DNA from: Tetraselmis striata
Lineage: Eukaryota; Chlorophyta; Chlorodendrophyceae; Chlorodendrales; Chlorodendraceae
Direction: 5' to 3'
DNA: 64,000 nucleotides
Assembly (NCBI GenBank): GCA_006384855.1
Contig: VCJN01000756.1
Span: forward strand, 38,115 to 102,114
Shown here: positions 34,340-46,800 of the stretch, one piece after another
How the letters are laid out: every line of letters begins with the position of its first letter
Position numbering within the stretch: position 1 is the first letter of the stretch
Notes under the pieces: generated by a model
What the model was told of the DNA's origin: nothing
Seen by the model: the letters and a program-made list of their open reading frames with translations, nothing else
The model's database searches: none
Program-made: the position numbers and the translations under genes

Positions 34340-35842
34340 ATGTCCAGCAATCACCAGCCAAACACCGGCAACCTAACCGCCGCGGCCGAGCACTTTGCCG
34401 GAATGGGCCGACCTCATGTTACCCCGTCGGTCAAACGTCGCACTTACGTGATTGACGAGCCCGAGGCTCTCGCCCCATGGGCGGCTTCACTCAGGGCATG
34501 TCTTCAAGAAGCGTTTGGCTCCGACGAGTTGGGCGCACCCTCGACCTCTCTCCAGCTCCCTCACCTGCCACACGCTCAAGTGCTACGCCAACAAGCTGTC
34601 TCGGTTCGCGGAATTCTGCCACGACTCCGAGAACTTTAGCCCGCTGGAGGTGATTACAACCACCGTCGTTCGGTACGTCGCTTTGATATGTGAGCGGGGC
34701 CAGCAGATAAGTCGTTGCAGCCCTACCGATCAGCAATCAACACGTTATTCGAATTGCACAACATCGACCCCATCGCTAAAGACAGCCTGAACCTCGCCGT
34801 CGCGCGTCGTGGCCTGCTACTCAGGCAACGCCGCATGGAGGCTGTCGCGTTGCGTGTTCCTTTGCCTGCGGATGTCGCTTACTCTTTCGTTGAGCGTGCC
34901 GAGTTAATTGTGTCTGCTCCTCCCCCCGAGAACCATTTCAACTTCCGGGCCCTCATGGCCGCGGTTGTCAACTGTGCCCTGCCAAGTGAAGGACGTGCAT
35001 GTCGAATCCTAGTTCAACATCACTCTGCATGTGTACCGTGAGAAGGGCCGTGCCGGTTGGCACGGCCCCGATGATCTACGTGTACTGCTCCTTACCGTGT
35101 CGGAGCACCCTCGTGTCGCCCGTCTCCTGCACCACTCATTCATCGACAACATCCAGTCCGCCCCCTTGGATCATGCTGCCTTGGCCGAGACTAATATCTA
35201 GGCGACCACCTAAGCGAGCAGTCCAAGTCGTGGACTGCCGCTACGTTGTCGGAGTGGCTCTCTAGGACAGTTAGTCTCGTTGGAGCTGCTCTGGACCTAT
35301 CATGGCCTTCGCAAGTTATGGTGCAGCCTCAGCTGCTAATGTCATCGGAATCCCGCCGTCTCACATCCGCCAGCAAGCAAGGCGGATGGGCCACTAACTC
35401 CGGCTAACTGGACTACATCGACCCCAACGTCCCCCCCTCACCTAGCGCGTGGTTCTTCTTTGGCCACATCGCACCGTCCCCTTCGTCACTTCCAAGTTCA
35501 ACAATTAAAACTCCGCAGCAGTGGTCTTCCGCCCGGTGCCCCCTTCGCGACCTGTCCCTACCCCTGCTTCGTCAATCTGCCGATGTTTTCGCTCTTCAGT
35601 GGCAAAACCACAGTCAACTTGAAATGATCTCAGCTAAGGGACCTCCTTTCCTAACCGCTTTCCTAACCGCTGGCATAGAGGCAACGGCCGCCGCGGCACG
35701 GGCTTGGATGTTCCTTACGGCACCCGACTCGAACACATGCTTACATCAGTGCTTTAACATATGCGCACTACAAACAGAACTAAAAGCAGCTATGAAAGGT
35801 TGCCAGCAACAGCAAGGACAGCAAACTCGAATACATGTCTAA
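34340..35842 (+). pseudogene. Tyrosine recombinase, decayed, copy 2
   Basis: Same lesions as copy 1 through the catalytic region. At the end, a two-base difference keeps the C-terminal frame open across the junction: ...LEMISAKGPPFLTAFLTAG continues into the left end of unit 3 and stops at 35842. The left end of the unit is therefore probably the true C-terminal coding part of the recombinase, and the array breakpoint lies inside this gene. The doubled FLTA is the translation of the repeated CTTTCCTAACCG. Confidence 0.7.
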
Positions 35843-38794
35843 CCCATTTAGTAGAACAACGGAGTTGGGCGCGCCCTAACACGTGGACGCTGGGGACTGT
35901 GCGGTGGTTATATTTACTAACTAGGGCGAACGTAGCGCTAGCTGAGGGGGCGCATCTTCCTCTTTATAAGTGGAAGGCACTAGCCGCACGCAATGCCGCT
36001 TAACTAGTAAAGGCCGAGGAGCATTATTACCAATCGCTGATACCGTTACACCTGGGGTATATATATGCGCAAACGTTTCTGTTTGGCCCACGGGACTGGA
36101 CTGGCAACAGTGAAACCCTTGCAGCGTCTCTACGACGGCCGTTTTGGCAGCGATCCAGTTACAGAAAGCCCTGGGTAGGCGACTCTCATTCATGGTTTTC
36201 ACCGCTGTGCCCGCCCTTAAAGGCGGCACTACCCGCACTGTGACACTGTATGTAGCCTCAGTGTGTACCGTTTTGGTCACAAGGGGTATCCGTTACATGA
36301 AATAAAAGATGCCGGAAACCGCTGCCACTAGCCACCACGCACTAGTCTCCAGTCCGGCAATATAATAACGCCACTCGGTACATCCCTTGTCCGCTCGGTC
36401 GAGCGGTAGTCTCGTACGCGAGTCCGGGTATCGCTCCTGGTCAATGTATTTTCGGCAATATCGTCCCGGCGTGTCCTGGGTTTACCCGGTTGATGCATTC
36501 ACCATTTGGGGTTCGAATGAGGCAATGGTCTACGACGGGCTATGCCAGACCTACGACTGCAGTTGGCGCAAGAGGTCGAGTGACTGGGCGGCTTCGGCCG
36601 ATGTCCTGTGGCAAACTTTACTTTACCACTCGAAGCAAACGTACGGCAAATCTCGCACATTTCATCCATTCAGTCGTGCCAATCAAAGCAGTGCCAATCA
36701 AACCCCGTACCACAGCAAGCATCGTCAATTCACCGCAAAATCATCATCAAAGCGACAGTCACTGTCGAACCGCAAAATAAAATCCACACCACCCGAGGGC
36801 GGGCGGGCGGGAAATGATAGACCGTGCCGGTATGCCACGAGAAAATGAATAATGCTACCTCAGTAGCGGCCGCCTATAATGGCGGGCCGACAGCAATGAA
36901 AACCGGCATTTTTAGACATCGGTCTCCAGCCCTGTACTCCGCAAGCTGCGTACAGTTACATCCACAGTATCTGAAAACGGTCAGTTTTTACCGCTGTGCC
37001 CGCCTTTCAAGGCGGCACTACTGTGACAAAGTAAAAAACTGTATGTTGCATTGTTGCCTCAGTGTGTACACTATACATGGAGTCAGCAAGATCGGCGGAG
37101 CCAGCGTCAAGTTATCAGCAAATTTATAAGCACATCACAAGCATCGGGGCCAAAAGATCAGCACGAATCATAAAAACCAAAGCCTAGGAATAGAGTAATA
37201 CGAGCCACATGCAAGCCAGGAATCATCAGCATCATCAAGGACCAGCCACGAGCGACAATCATCCGCCTGAGCGACCGTAGAGAACATTAATACGCTTATT
37301 AGGATCAAGAGTGAGTCGGAAGGTTAGGCTCAAATTGTTGTGCCGGAGCGCAAGGAGCACTCATGGTGAGAGGCTCATTCCGTTCGTCGACATTAGGCAT
37401 GGCAGCCCTATACACAGAGATAAGTCTTCCATGTCGCTTCTCAAAGAAGACATCAAAGATTCAAAGTCGGTATGTTATTGGAGCCCATATACACCCCTCC
37501 ACATAAGTCCGGGTTTTGCATTTTCGATCGCAAAGCGCATGCATGGGCGAGGATAACGCCGGCTGCATGTGCATACATGCTAACTACAGTGGGAATAGTT
37601 CGGGCGAACGCCTATTGTGCGCTTTATACCCACCCGCGCGACAACACGACCATTTGTGGGCGCACTCTCAAAAACGCGAAATCATTGCATGGTGCGTTGG
37701 CGCCAGAAAGTTGTGGGTTGCGCCAACCGTCCAAACCTATGGAAATAGCGGCACTCGTCGCACCAAACTCGGTGGATACGGCCCTTGGCATAAGTTGCAC
37801 ACACCGTGCGTGTAGGCCACTGAAAGCATGTCGCTATAGGCACGACGTGACACCCCAACGTCAAGTTGGCCACTGTGGGGAGCAGTTTTGGGGTGAAAAT
37901 GCTGCAATTTTCTGTGGCGAACGCACGTAGGAGAGGCGCTCGATGGCCCCCTTGGCGTAGGGCGATGCTCTACTATGGGGGCGCGTGGTGGAATGCCAGT
38001 TGCACCGTTTCGTGGGCGGGGTGGCGCGGTAGGGGCGTGGATTTTGATTAATATGAAATTCCTTGAAAAATGCTGTGGAAAATGGCATTTTGGCTGGTAT
38101 ATGTGTGTATCGCTAGGAGGTGGCACATGCCAAGTGTTGGTAGTCCGTGGTCATCCACATACATAACGCTCTCGCGCAACTGAGTATGGGGCTTGGACAC
38201 GCACTTGGCGCAAAGCCACGCGCCCGATATGGGTGGGCACATGAGGCAGTGAGGGGCAACTTGGATGATCATCTTTGGGGATTTTTTCCGGAGACCCAAA
38301 AAATCGATTTTGTGATTATGGAAGAGTGTTCCCGACGCAGAATTGAACGAGAAATGGCGTGATATTTTTAAAACGTTTTTCTGAGCAAACCCTGAGAAGT
38401 TATAGCGTTTTGAAGCCAAGGGGGTGTTGCCGCGCGTGGCCGACACTGATGCCATGCCAGTATCGCAACGCGACATGCACTGGCCGCCGCCCACACGGCT
38501 GCACCCCAACCAAATGCACCCGAGCCCCTCGCCAATGTATTTCCTCACGCGTTCATGGCCATCCCGCCGTTTGGTTGCCTATGCACGCGCGTCGGCGTGT
38601 GCGTGATACCGACCCCGGTTTTGGTGCAGTTGCAGGCGACGCCCATCCACGCACCAAGTGCAGCGTGATTCCCTAGTCAAAGGTCATTAAGCTTCGGTTT
38701 GAGCCACTCGTCATGCAGGTTTTATAAAGCCCTCTGAGATTCCAGGGTTTCATCTCATATACCCTACGTTCAGGTACCCTAGACTTGTGAAGTC

Positions 38795-39469
38795 TTGAGA
38801 CTGCCGAAAAGGGACCCCAAACTTATGTGCAGGGGTGTATATATGTTGATGGCCAAAATCCTCGACTCGCTCACTGAATCCAACATTAGAAGCCGCAGCG
38901 AGTCAAGCACTCCGACAGGAATGAAAGCTATAGGTACCAAGGAGCTCCCTAGCCGTGAAGCCCGTGATGCCCATGAGAGAGTCCATCCACTGGCTCAATA
39001 TTTCTGATCATATCTTGGTGATCAATGTGTGAGTGATCAACGGGACATGATCAGCACTTATACTAGCCATTACATAGGGGTGACGTTGATATTGCAACTA
39101 CTGATGACGACGATTTAATATGTTATACAGGAGAAGCGCCCCCCGCCAGCCCCATCCAGGTCGTCCCATCGGATCACATAGGACCTAATCAACCGCATCC
39201 GCCAATGCTACACAACCGACGCTAATTATTATGGCAACCGCATTCGAAACGGCTGCCATAATAAAACCACACCTACCTACCCACCCGACTGCACTGCCTT
39301 CGACCGTGATGAATTTGCCCGCCTTGATTGTAGTATTGGCCCGGTCATTCTCGAGCGATGCCTGCTTTCGGCATTTGACGCGATCTGTGTATTGAGCAAT
39401 TTAAAACACCTTGATGCTTGCGAAAAGGCTCAAGACGATCCGGAGATTTCCAAGCCATATTGCCAATGA
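38795..39469 (+). pseudogene. Broken hydrophilic reading frame of the unit, copy 3
   Basis: Same three-frame remnant as copies 1 and 2; matches copy 2 at the sites that separate copy 2 from copy 1. Confidence 0.35.
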
Positions 39470-40640
39470 AACCCCGAAAACTAGGACACCCAATATGATG
39501 ACCGGCAGGAATTCTCGTTGCAAGCCGGCGAAGGAGCCTAACAAAACACACATCATAGATAGCCAAATCACGACTTGGGAACAAAGACCTACCTGCTTAA
39601 TACTGACAGGCTTTCGTTTAGAGATGATATTGACAACCTGACCATTAGGATCAAAGGTCACATCCGGCTTACACATGACAGAATGAGTAGCACAATCAAA
39701 TCTGCACATGACACAGAACGCAACGGCATCGCCACTACGGGGCAAAACGGAACAGTTGATTTCGAAGCGTACGCCGCGCCGAAAGCAGCGAAGTCATACC
39801 AAATAGAGGTCATTCACGCCTTTCACTGCAGTGCCAATACTTTTCTTTAGTAGCTCACGAATCATAGGAAACATCGGGGACAGTTTGCATATGGTTGAAC
39901 ATGTTGATCATCTGATAAGAAGCAATTGCTGCGGAAGCAATTTATACGGCTTCGTTAGGAATAAGCTCAAATGTCTCCGTGCTGCCAATGATTGCATATG
40001 GAAGCCACAGTGTCATCAGAAGCCGGGAGTAGCGAGCGAGGGCTCAATCCTGCCTCGCACCACAAGAGGAGGCGTTTTCAGGCGTAGTCATCATAGCCGG
40101 AGCCAGAGCTTTCGACATTAGTGTTGCGAGCAGATTGTTGCATGTGAGTAAGCTATTCACGCTCGACTGTGTCAATCGGGTTGACATCGAACGAATCCCA
40201 AGAGGTAGATGATAAATCACTGTTGGGGCCAATCTTTAGAGAACCGGCAGCATTGGCAGTCGCCATAGACACATTATCGCTCACGAGGCGAGAGTAGGAT
40301 GGAAGGGCTCTCCTCTTAGAAATCGAGCCATATGGCCACAAGATCCCAAGCTGGCGGCGGCATATGCGGTTTCAAGTTAGCACTGTCTACCGGTAGAAAG
40401 TAAATGCCACCAAAATAGAGATATTTCAAAACGGAGTAATCAGTAGTGTGCGAGTAGCACCCCGAGCTCTCATATGTCTGAGCACATCATCTATCATCAT
40501 GAAAGAAAGATTGATCCAGCAACTATACTGGGACCAATCATGATGTCAGGAGTTAGCTCAGATGTACCAGGGCGCCAAATTGAGAAATAGCAATCTGATG
40601 CATAAGCAGTCATGGTGCTAGCTAACAGAATTGTCCGCAT
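39401..40640 (-). pseudogene. Broken membrane-protein-like gene of the unit, copy 3
   Basis: Same broken minus-strand pieces as the other copies, with a private G-to-T change near 40119. The hydrophobic frame is at 39745-39401. Confidence 0.35.
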
Positions 40641-41591
40641 AATGCGGAGCCCATCTGGCATCTAACATAACATAATATATGTTTCAGCTTCCAATCTCTA
40701 GTGTCCTTGCATTTACTTATTACATCGGCAGTGTATTGTCTTCCCGCCTGGGCACCCAACACATAGTCGCTCTCCTCGTGGCTGTCGACGAGCTGGTGCG
40801 CTACGTTCCCGCTTCTTAAAAGGACTTCACCCTTACCTCGCGCGCTCCCGGAACCATGCCGATGCCATCGACAAGGCGTTTCGCTTTCATCTAGCCTTCT
40901 CGCGGAGGCTTAACAAGATAAAACGTGTGCACGGTGATCAGCGGGTGATGCTGGACGTATTGCGGGCTCAGAAAATCCAGCCCGCAGCATAGCACGGCCA
41001 CCTGATGCGCCATTACGAGCGTCGTGTCTTCGAGGCGACAGTCGCCAGCAGCGCGAAGCAAGGCTACCGCCACTGCTCTCGTGGCAGCGACGCTCGCAGG
41101 TCGCGGGCGTGGACGTGGACACAGTGGCGATCGAGAGCGTGGCCGCGAATGTAGGCACGATTGATTGCGTGGGGCACCTTCTGTCGGAGATGCTAACGCT
41201 ACTTTGCGCGAGGTCACCTTTTGGTGACCGCCGCACATCGGACCTTGGCAGCTCAACGACGGGATGAGCGCCCAGTGTCCGGACCGGACCCCCCTACCCT
41301 AAAGACTTCATTTAGACTTTCCTCGGTGCGGCGCTTCTTACACCCAGAGCTAAGTGCGGCTCAACCATCCGCACGCAATAAATGACGGTTCAACAACCCG
41401 TCTCCCTTACCATTTCATCCATGCGTCCATGGGTTGTTACACTACGGGTTACAACTGGTTCGTAACGGCCATCATTCGCGCGTGTTAGTTACGAGCGAGA
41501 CATGCGCCGGCGCTACGAGCGCGACGGGCGCACGGGGCGGCCCGCCTATCTAAACATTGCGACGCAAACCCGTACTAGCGCCTAGACTGAC

Positions 41592-42909
41592 ATGTCCAGC
41601 AATCACCAGCCAAACACCGGCAACCTAACCGCCGCGGCCGAGCACTTTGCCGGAATGGGCCGACCTCATGTTACCCCGTCGGTCAAACGTCGCACTTACG
41701 TGATTGACGAGCCCGAGGCTCTCGCCCCATGGGCGGCTTCACTCAGGGCATGTCTTCAAGAAGCGTTTGGCTCCGACGAGTTGGGCGCACCCTCGACCTC
41801 TCTCCAGCTCCCTCACCTGCCACACGCTCAAGTGCTACGCCAACAAGCTGTCTCGGTTCGCGGAATTCTGCCACGACTCCGAGAACTTTAGCCCGCTGGA
41901 GGTGATTACAACCACCGTCGTTCGGTACGTCGCTTTGATATGTGAGCGGGGGCCAGCAGATAAGTCGTTGCAGCCCTACCGATCAGCAATCAACACGTTA
42001 TTCGAATTGCACAACATCGACCCCATCGCTAAAGACAGCCTGAACCTCGCCGTCGCGCGTCGTGGCCTGCTACTCAGGCAACGCCGCATGGAGGCTGTCG
42101 CGTTGCGTGTTCCTTTGCCTGCGGATGTCGCTTACTCTTTCGTTGAGCGTGCCGAGTTAATTGTGTCTGCTCCTCCCCCCGAGAACCATTTCAACTTCCG
42201 GGCCCTCATGGCCGCGGTTGTCAACTGTGCCCTGCCAAGTGAAGGACGTGCATGTCGAATCCTAGTTCAACATCACTCTGCATGTGTACCGTGAGAAGGG
42301 CCGTGCCGGTTGGCACGGCCCCGATGATCTACGTGTACTGCTCCTTACCGTGTCGGAGCACCCTCGTGTCGCCCGTCTCCTGCACCACTCATTCATCGAC
42401 AACATCCAGTCCGCCCCCTTGGATCATGCTGCCTTGGCCGAGACTAATATCTAGGCGACCACCTAAGCGAGCAGTCCAAGTCGTGGACTGCCGCTACGTT
42501 GTCGGAGTGGCTCTCTAGGACAGTTAGTCTCGTTGGAGCTGCTCTGGACCTATCATGGCCTTCGCAAGTTATGGTGCAGCCTCAGCTGCTAATGTCATCG
42601 GAATCCCGCCGTCTCACATCCGCCAGCAAGCAAGGCGGATGGGCCACTAACTCCGGCTAACTGGACTACATCGACCCCAACGTCCCCCCCTCACCTAGCG
42701 CGTGGTTCTTCTTTGGCCACATCGCACCGTCCCCTTCGTCACTTCCAAGTTCAACAATTAAAACTCCGCAGCAGTGGTCTTCCGCCCGGTGCCCCCTTCG
42801 CGACCTGTCCCTACCCCTGCTTCGTCAATCTGCCGATGTTTTCGCTCTTCAGTGGCAAAACCACAGTCAACTTGAAATGATCTCAGCTAAGGGGTTCCTC
42901 CTTTCCTAA
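41592..42909 (+). pseudogene. Tyrosine recombinase, decayed, copy 3
   Basis: One extra G near 41950 rejoins the two core-binding pieces of copies 1 and 2, giving an open frame from about 41704 to 42294 that runs through the whole core-binding domain into the start of the catalytic domain (ENHFNFRALMAAVVNCALPS). The downstream stops and frame changes remain, so it is still inactive. The frame ends at the TAA of 42907-42909, at the array border. Confidence 0.75.
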
Positions 42910-42916
42910 CCGCTTT

Positions 42917-43865
42917 TCCGGCTACATGTGTTGCTAAGTGGTATGGGTTGGTTACTAGTTCACCCGTCGCTCCGTCCGTTTGTGTGCAGCACGAGTACAT
43001 ACCGTAGTTAGGATTAGCAGCCGTGACAGCTAAGCCTGCCATCTTCCAGTTTCGCTGTGTTACACACAACGCCGCCCTGACTCCGTTGTTTTCCCTCCAC
43101 GCTTTCACTAAACTTTTTTGCCGATTTCGGCTCTTGACCGTGTAAACGCGCCTGCGCGACCTTTTTGGCAGAACCAGACTCAACTTGAAATCATGAAAAA
43201 CGCGACCGCTGCCGCAAGGCGGAAACAGGGCCTTAACGATGCTTCGACATGCTTCGCGGGACTTGACATATCCCATCGCATTTGATCCCCTCCTCCTCGT
43301 CCCGCCGTGTTTCACGCCCACCCGCGCGTTCACAGAATTCACCATCCCTTCACATTGTGAGCAATCTCCGGCAGTGATGTCGCCTGTACCGCGCTGGGCA
43401 AGGATGTAGACCCCGTGCAGCAAAGCGCACTGCGCAATAGTAGCGATGCCCGGGCGCTTTATTACGCGCGATGATGGCCTATGTGGAGTATTATTATTCA
43501 TGACGCAGCCAGACGCAGCACGAATGTATCGTCGCGCGGAGGTGTCGTCGTCGGCACGCAGTGGCCGGCGAGTCGAAGTAGACGACCGGGGCGTGCAAAC
43601 GGCAGTAGCGGCGGGGGGCTGTCACTGCAGATTGACGGAGTCGGCTTATTTATACTTCTGCGAGACGACTGTGGGGCAGTCTAGGGTCCTAGCTGGGCTC
43701 GGGTGCCATCAGTCTACGGCCGAGTTTACTCGCAGTCTTGCCCGGAAAGTATTGTCCTCATCTACGTCAGCTATCGTGCCATCCCAGACTCTGACGCTTT
43801 TTCAGTGCTGCGTCCGCTTCAGAGGCTCGTCCCAGTCCCCGCGTCGCTGGCGTAGAAACTGAACG
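42917..43865. other. Right flank of the array and 5' region of the antiporter
   Basis: Holds a diverged recombinase terminus (43119-43284) and the likely antiporter promoter. A TTATTTATA word (43646-43654) lies about 215 bases before the ATG, and a TACGTCA word is near 43763. No intact gene is seen. Confidence 0.5.
43119..43284 (+). pseudogene. C-terminal fragment of a second, diverged recombinase
   Basis: Matches the unit's right end with changes: GCCGAT, CTCTT, GGCA-AACCA and TCAACTTGAAAT-AT in the same order, with about 35 extra bases. In translation WQNQTQLEIMKNATAAARRK parallels WQNHSQLEMISAKG of the unit. The frame closes at a TGA at 43282-43284. The upstream part of this recombinase is missing, so it is an older, truncated relative beside the array. 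Confidence 0.6.
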
Positions 43866-46800
43866 ATGGCGGAACATGGCGCGGAGGCCCCCCCTGCCAG
43901 CAAGGGTGCGGCCCAGGCGCCAGGCGCGACGTCTAACACGGCCGAGGACGAGTCCTTTGACGGCGAAGGCATCGCCACGGACATCGTGTTCGTCATCTCT
44001 GGCATGTTGTTGCTTGGCATCGTCACACGCTCGCTGTTCGCGCGCCTGCCGGTGCCTTATACGGTGCTGCTACTGGTGAGTCCACTCGCACTTGGCAGTC
44101 TCGCGTGTAAATGCGCTCAGCAGTCGCGAGAGGAACGTGCGCTCCCCTATGCTCATCTGGAGCTGCGTGCGCCAAGGGAAACGGGCCGGGGGGCTTCCCG
44201 CGACTAAGCATGGGGTACATGTCGCTGTGTATCATGCAGGTGTGGGGACTAGCCGCCGGCGGGACGAGCGCAATTGCGGCGCAAGGTCAAACTGGCTGGC
44301 ACATTGTCAATGCCGGACTTGACGCCATTGCGGTGAGCCTGCGATACCCCTTGCCCGTAAAGCGAATGCGAGCATGGACAGGCAAGGGGGGCTGGGGTTT
44401 GTAAACTCGGAGCAGCAGTGTATTGCCAGGGTGATCAACCTCAGCGGGTGTTTACCATCCCAATCCTCCTCCCACGCTCTGCTGGCGGTGTGCGTGCTTT
44501 GGCGTAGAACATCCATCCGATCGCCCTGCTCCTCATCTTCATGCCCATCATCATCTACGGCAGCGCCCAGTCAAGCGACTGGCACACAGTCAAGAAAGAG
44601 TTTGCGCAGGTGAGCACCGAGCGCTGGGCGCAGGAGCGCGATGTGTCCCGTGCCCTGCGTGCGAGTGCGGGCCGCATATCCTCTGCCCCCCCCCCCCCCC
44701 CCCCCGCCCCCATCGGGGCGCCCTCCCTGCTTGCACCTACTAATTCAGCCCTGCCTGCTCTCTAGGTGATCACCATGGCAACCAGCGGAGTCATTGTGTC
44801 AATGTGCCTCACCGCATGCTACGTGAAAGCCATCCCGCTCGGCTGGAGCTGGTATGAGAGGTGAGAGGCGCCGTCCGCCGGCCCGCCCGCCAGCGCCCAG
44901 CCAACATGGTGTATTTCTCTAACTACATTCGGGCCTGCATAATATATCAGGTTCGTTTTGTTTCATCATCAGGACATGGAGCTGGAAGCTTCCTATAAAC
45001 GTACACCATCACCGCCGCGCCGCGGTGACGGGGTGGTTATCAGCTGTTGGACTATGCAGAGAGATTTAGGCCCTTGTAGATGTTGAGTGACTTCATGGAC
45101 GTCCAGGAAATGTTGCGATGCTGAGATCAGAACAAACCTGGGCTATTGTCAATATCACGATTCCGTACGATGCCGGCCCCATGTCACCACGGTTGCCATG
45201 AAGAAACAGCTAATGCGTCGACATATACTACACACATGCGCGTATGTGCGGATGCATATGCTCGCGTGCATGTGATTAAAGGCGTAGTATATGCGTAGAA
45301 TGGCAATGCGCGTGTATGCTGGTGCTTTGTACCAACCGTTGACGCGGCTGCCGGCGCAGCTTCATGTTCGGCGCTCTCATCAGCGCCACCGACCCCGTGG
45401 CGGTGGTGGCCCTCCTCAAGGAAGTCGGCGCCTCCAAGCGCCTGGGGACCATCATCGAGGGGGAGTCCCTGCTGAACGACGGCTCGGCCTTTGTGCTCTT
45501 CCGCATCTTCAAGGTCCGCCACCCTCCGCCACCCTTCACCAAAGGGATCTGTCCTTGTTGCGCTGCTCTTGGCCAGCCAGGCGGACAGCTGTGACGGGCG
45601 TGCTGCTGCTGTGCTGTTTCAGGAACTCGCCCGCTACGATTCGTGCTGCGGCTCGGGGGGTGTGGAGGAAACAGACACCCCGGGTGACGGCGTTGCCCAC
45701 GTTTTACATCCCACATGCGCACTCCAGGTGACCACGCCGAGGCGTCCACTGACTGACGAGTTGTTTGGGCAGAGGCACGATATGGCTGCGGCGAGTTTGC
45801 GGCGAGCCAGTGCGACCCCTTTACGATCGTCGATGCCGTGAAGATGTTTCTGAAGCTCTCTCTCGGTGCGCCGCTGGCCGTGATATGGCCCCGGCCCCGG
45901 ATGGATGCCTGTCTCATTTGGGCTCGAGGCGAAACAGTGCGGATCGCTAACGCCATGGTCCCCTCCCCCCCCGGTGCGTGCTGCAGGTGGCCCCGCCTCT
46001 GGCATCATGTTTGGGCTGCTGATGGTCCTGTGGCTCAGTTACACGTACAATGACGGTCTGCCTCCCGGGCGCTCAATCATGCTCCTCCGCGCCTCCGTTT
46101 GATTATCAACCCCCCGCAGCCTCCCCTCGCATGTACAATGCCATGCGTTACTGGAATGGCATTGTATCATCGTTTCCCAAACCCGTGCCATGGGCCCTGC
46201 TCCGGGAGTTTTGGGGTAACCAACCAGCCGCTGTCGTGCCTGTTTTCCGTGTATTCCAATTATTATATCTCCTGTATTTCTGGTACAAACACAGCATGAT
46301 TATCGTACAACACACGCAGCGTGATTAAGTATAATGCTGTGCATTCATAGCCCATAAAAATTGAGTATTTATGATACGTGCAGTGTGCACTTGATTCCGT
46401 TGGCTGTCTATGGTGACAACAATATGTGCACCAGGCAGGCAGTGGCGCGCCTGCACGGGGCGCTGGTGGTCCCCGGGGGGGGGGGGGGGGGGATCAAACT
46501 CGGGAGGGCGCAGGTGGGAGGGAGGGATGGACCACCGCGGCGGCAATGTTAGGGCTCGTTTGGGTTTTTGGAGGGTTTATGGTGTTTACAACCCTGCAGC
46601 CACTGGGAGACGGTGTTGTTGACGCTGGGCGGGCTCGCGGTTGGTATTCAGCTTGGCCTGGCCCTCAGAGGGCTGCGTGCCACGGGCTACGGCCGACCCT
46701 GTGCGGGTTCATGCAGCCGGACCGTAAGACAGCTGGCCTGTGCAGCGGGAAGACTGGCGGGAATTAAGTTGTAACAGCTATGAATTCCAGTATTTGGCTT

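Larger units (their letters stand above)
28418..35669 (+). mobile_element. Array unit 2, decayed tyrosine-recombinase element
   Basis: Second copy, 7,252 bases, with the same order of parts as unit 1. Its right end differs by two bases (GGGACCTCC instead of GGGGTTCCTCC). This keeps the recombinase C-terminal frame open across the junction into unit 3 (to 35842). Confidence 0.65.
21163..42916 (+). repeat. Tandem array, three head-to-tail 7.25-kb units
   Basis: Three consecutive copies begin at CTGGCATAGAGG (21163, 28418, 35670) and each ends in CTTTCCTAACCG. Periods are 7,255 and 7,252 bases; the third ends at about 42916. By eye only a handful of differences separate the copies. Copies 2 and 3 share variants absent from copy 1, for example one base fewer near 26227/33482, AGAG versus GTTG near 23820/31074, and CTGCCAC versus ATGCCAC in the recombinase gene. 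Copies 2 and 3 are therefore the more recent pair. There is no extra terminal repeat at the right end, so this is not an LTR-internal-LTR array. Confidence 0.95.
35670..42916 (+). mobile_element. Array unit 3, decayed tyrosine-recombinase element
   Basis: Third copy, about 7,247 bases, ending where the shared sequence stops in the flank. It has one extra G near 41950 that rejoins two parts of the recombinase core-binding region into one 196-codon frame, and a few private substitutions (for example TCCACACC for TCCAGACC near 36784). Confidence 0.65.

Noticed and set aside
21163..42916. LTR-retrotransposon array (LTR-internal-LTR-internal-LTR)
   Set aside because: No extra terminal repeat copy at the right end and no reverse transcriptase recognised.
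21163..42916. Pure assembly duplication
   Set aside because: Copies differ at several sites in a nested pattern and both junctions differ in detail, which favours real copies. Long reads would settle it.
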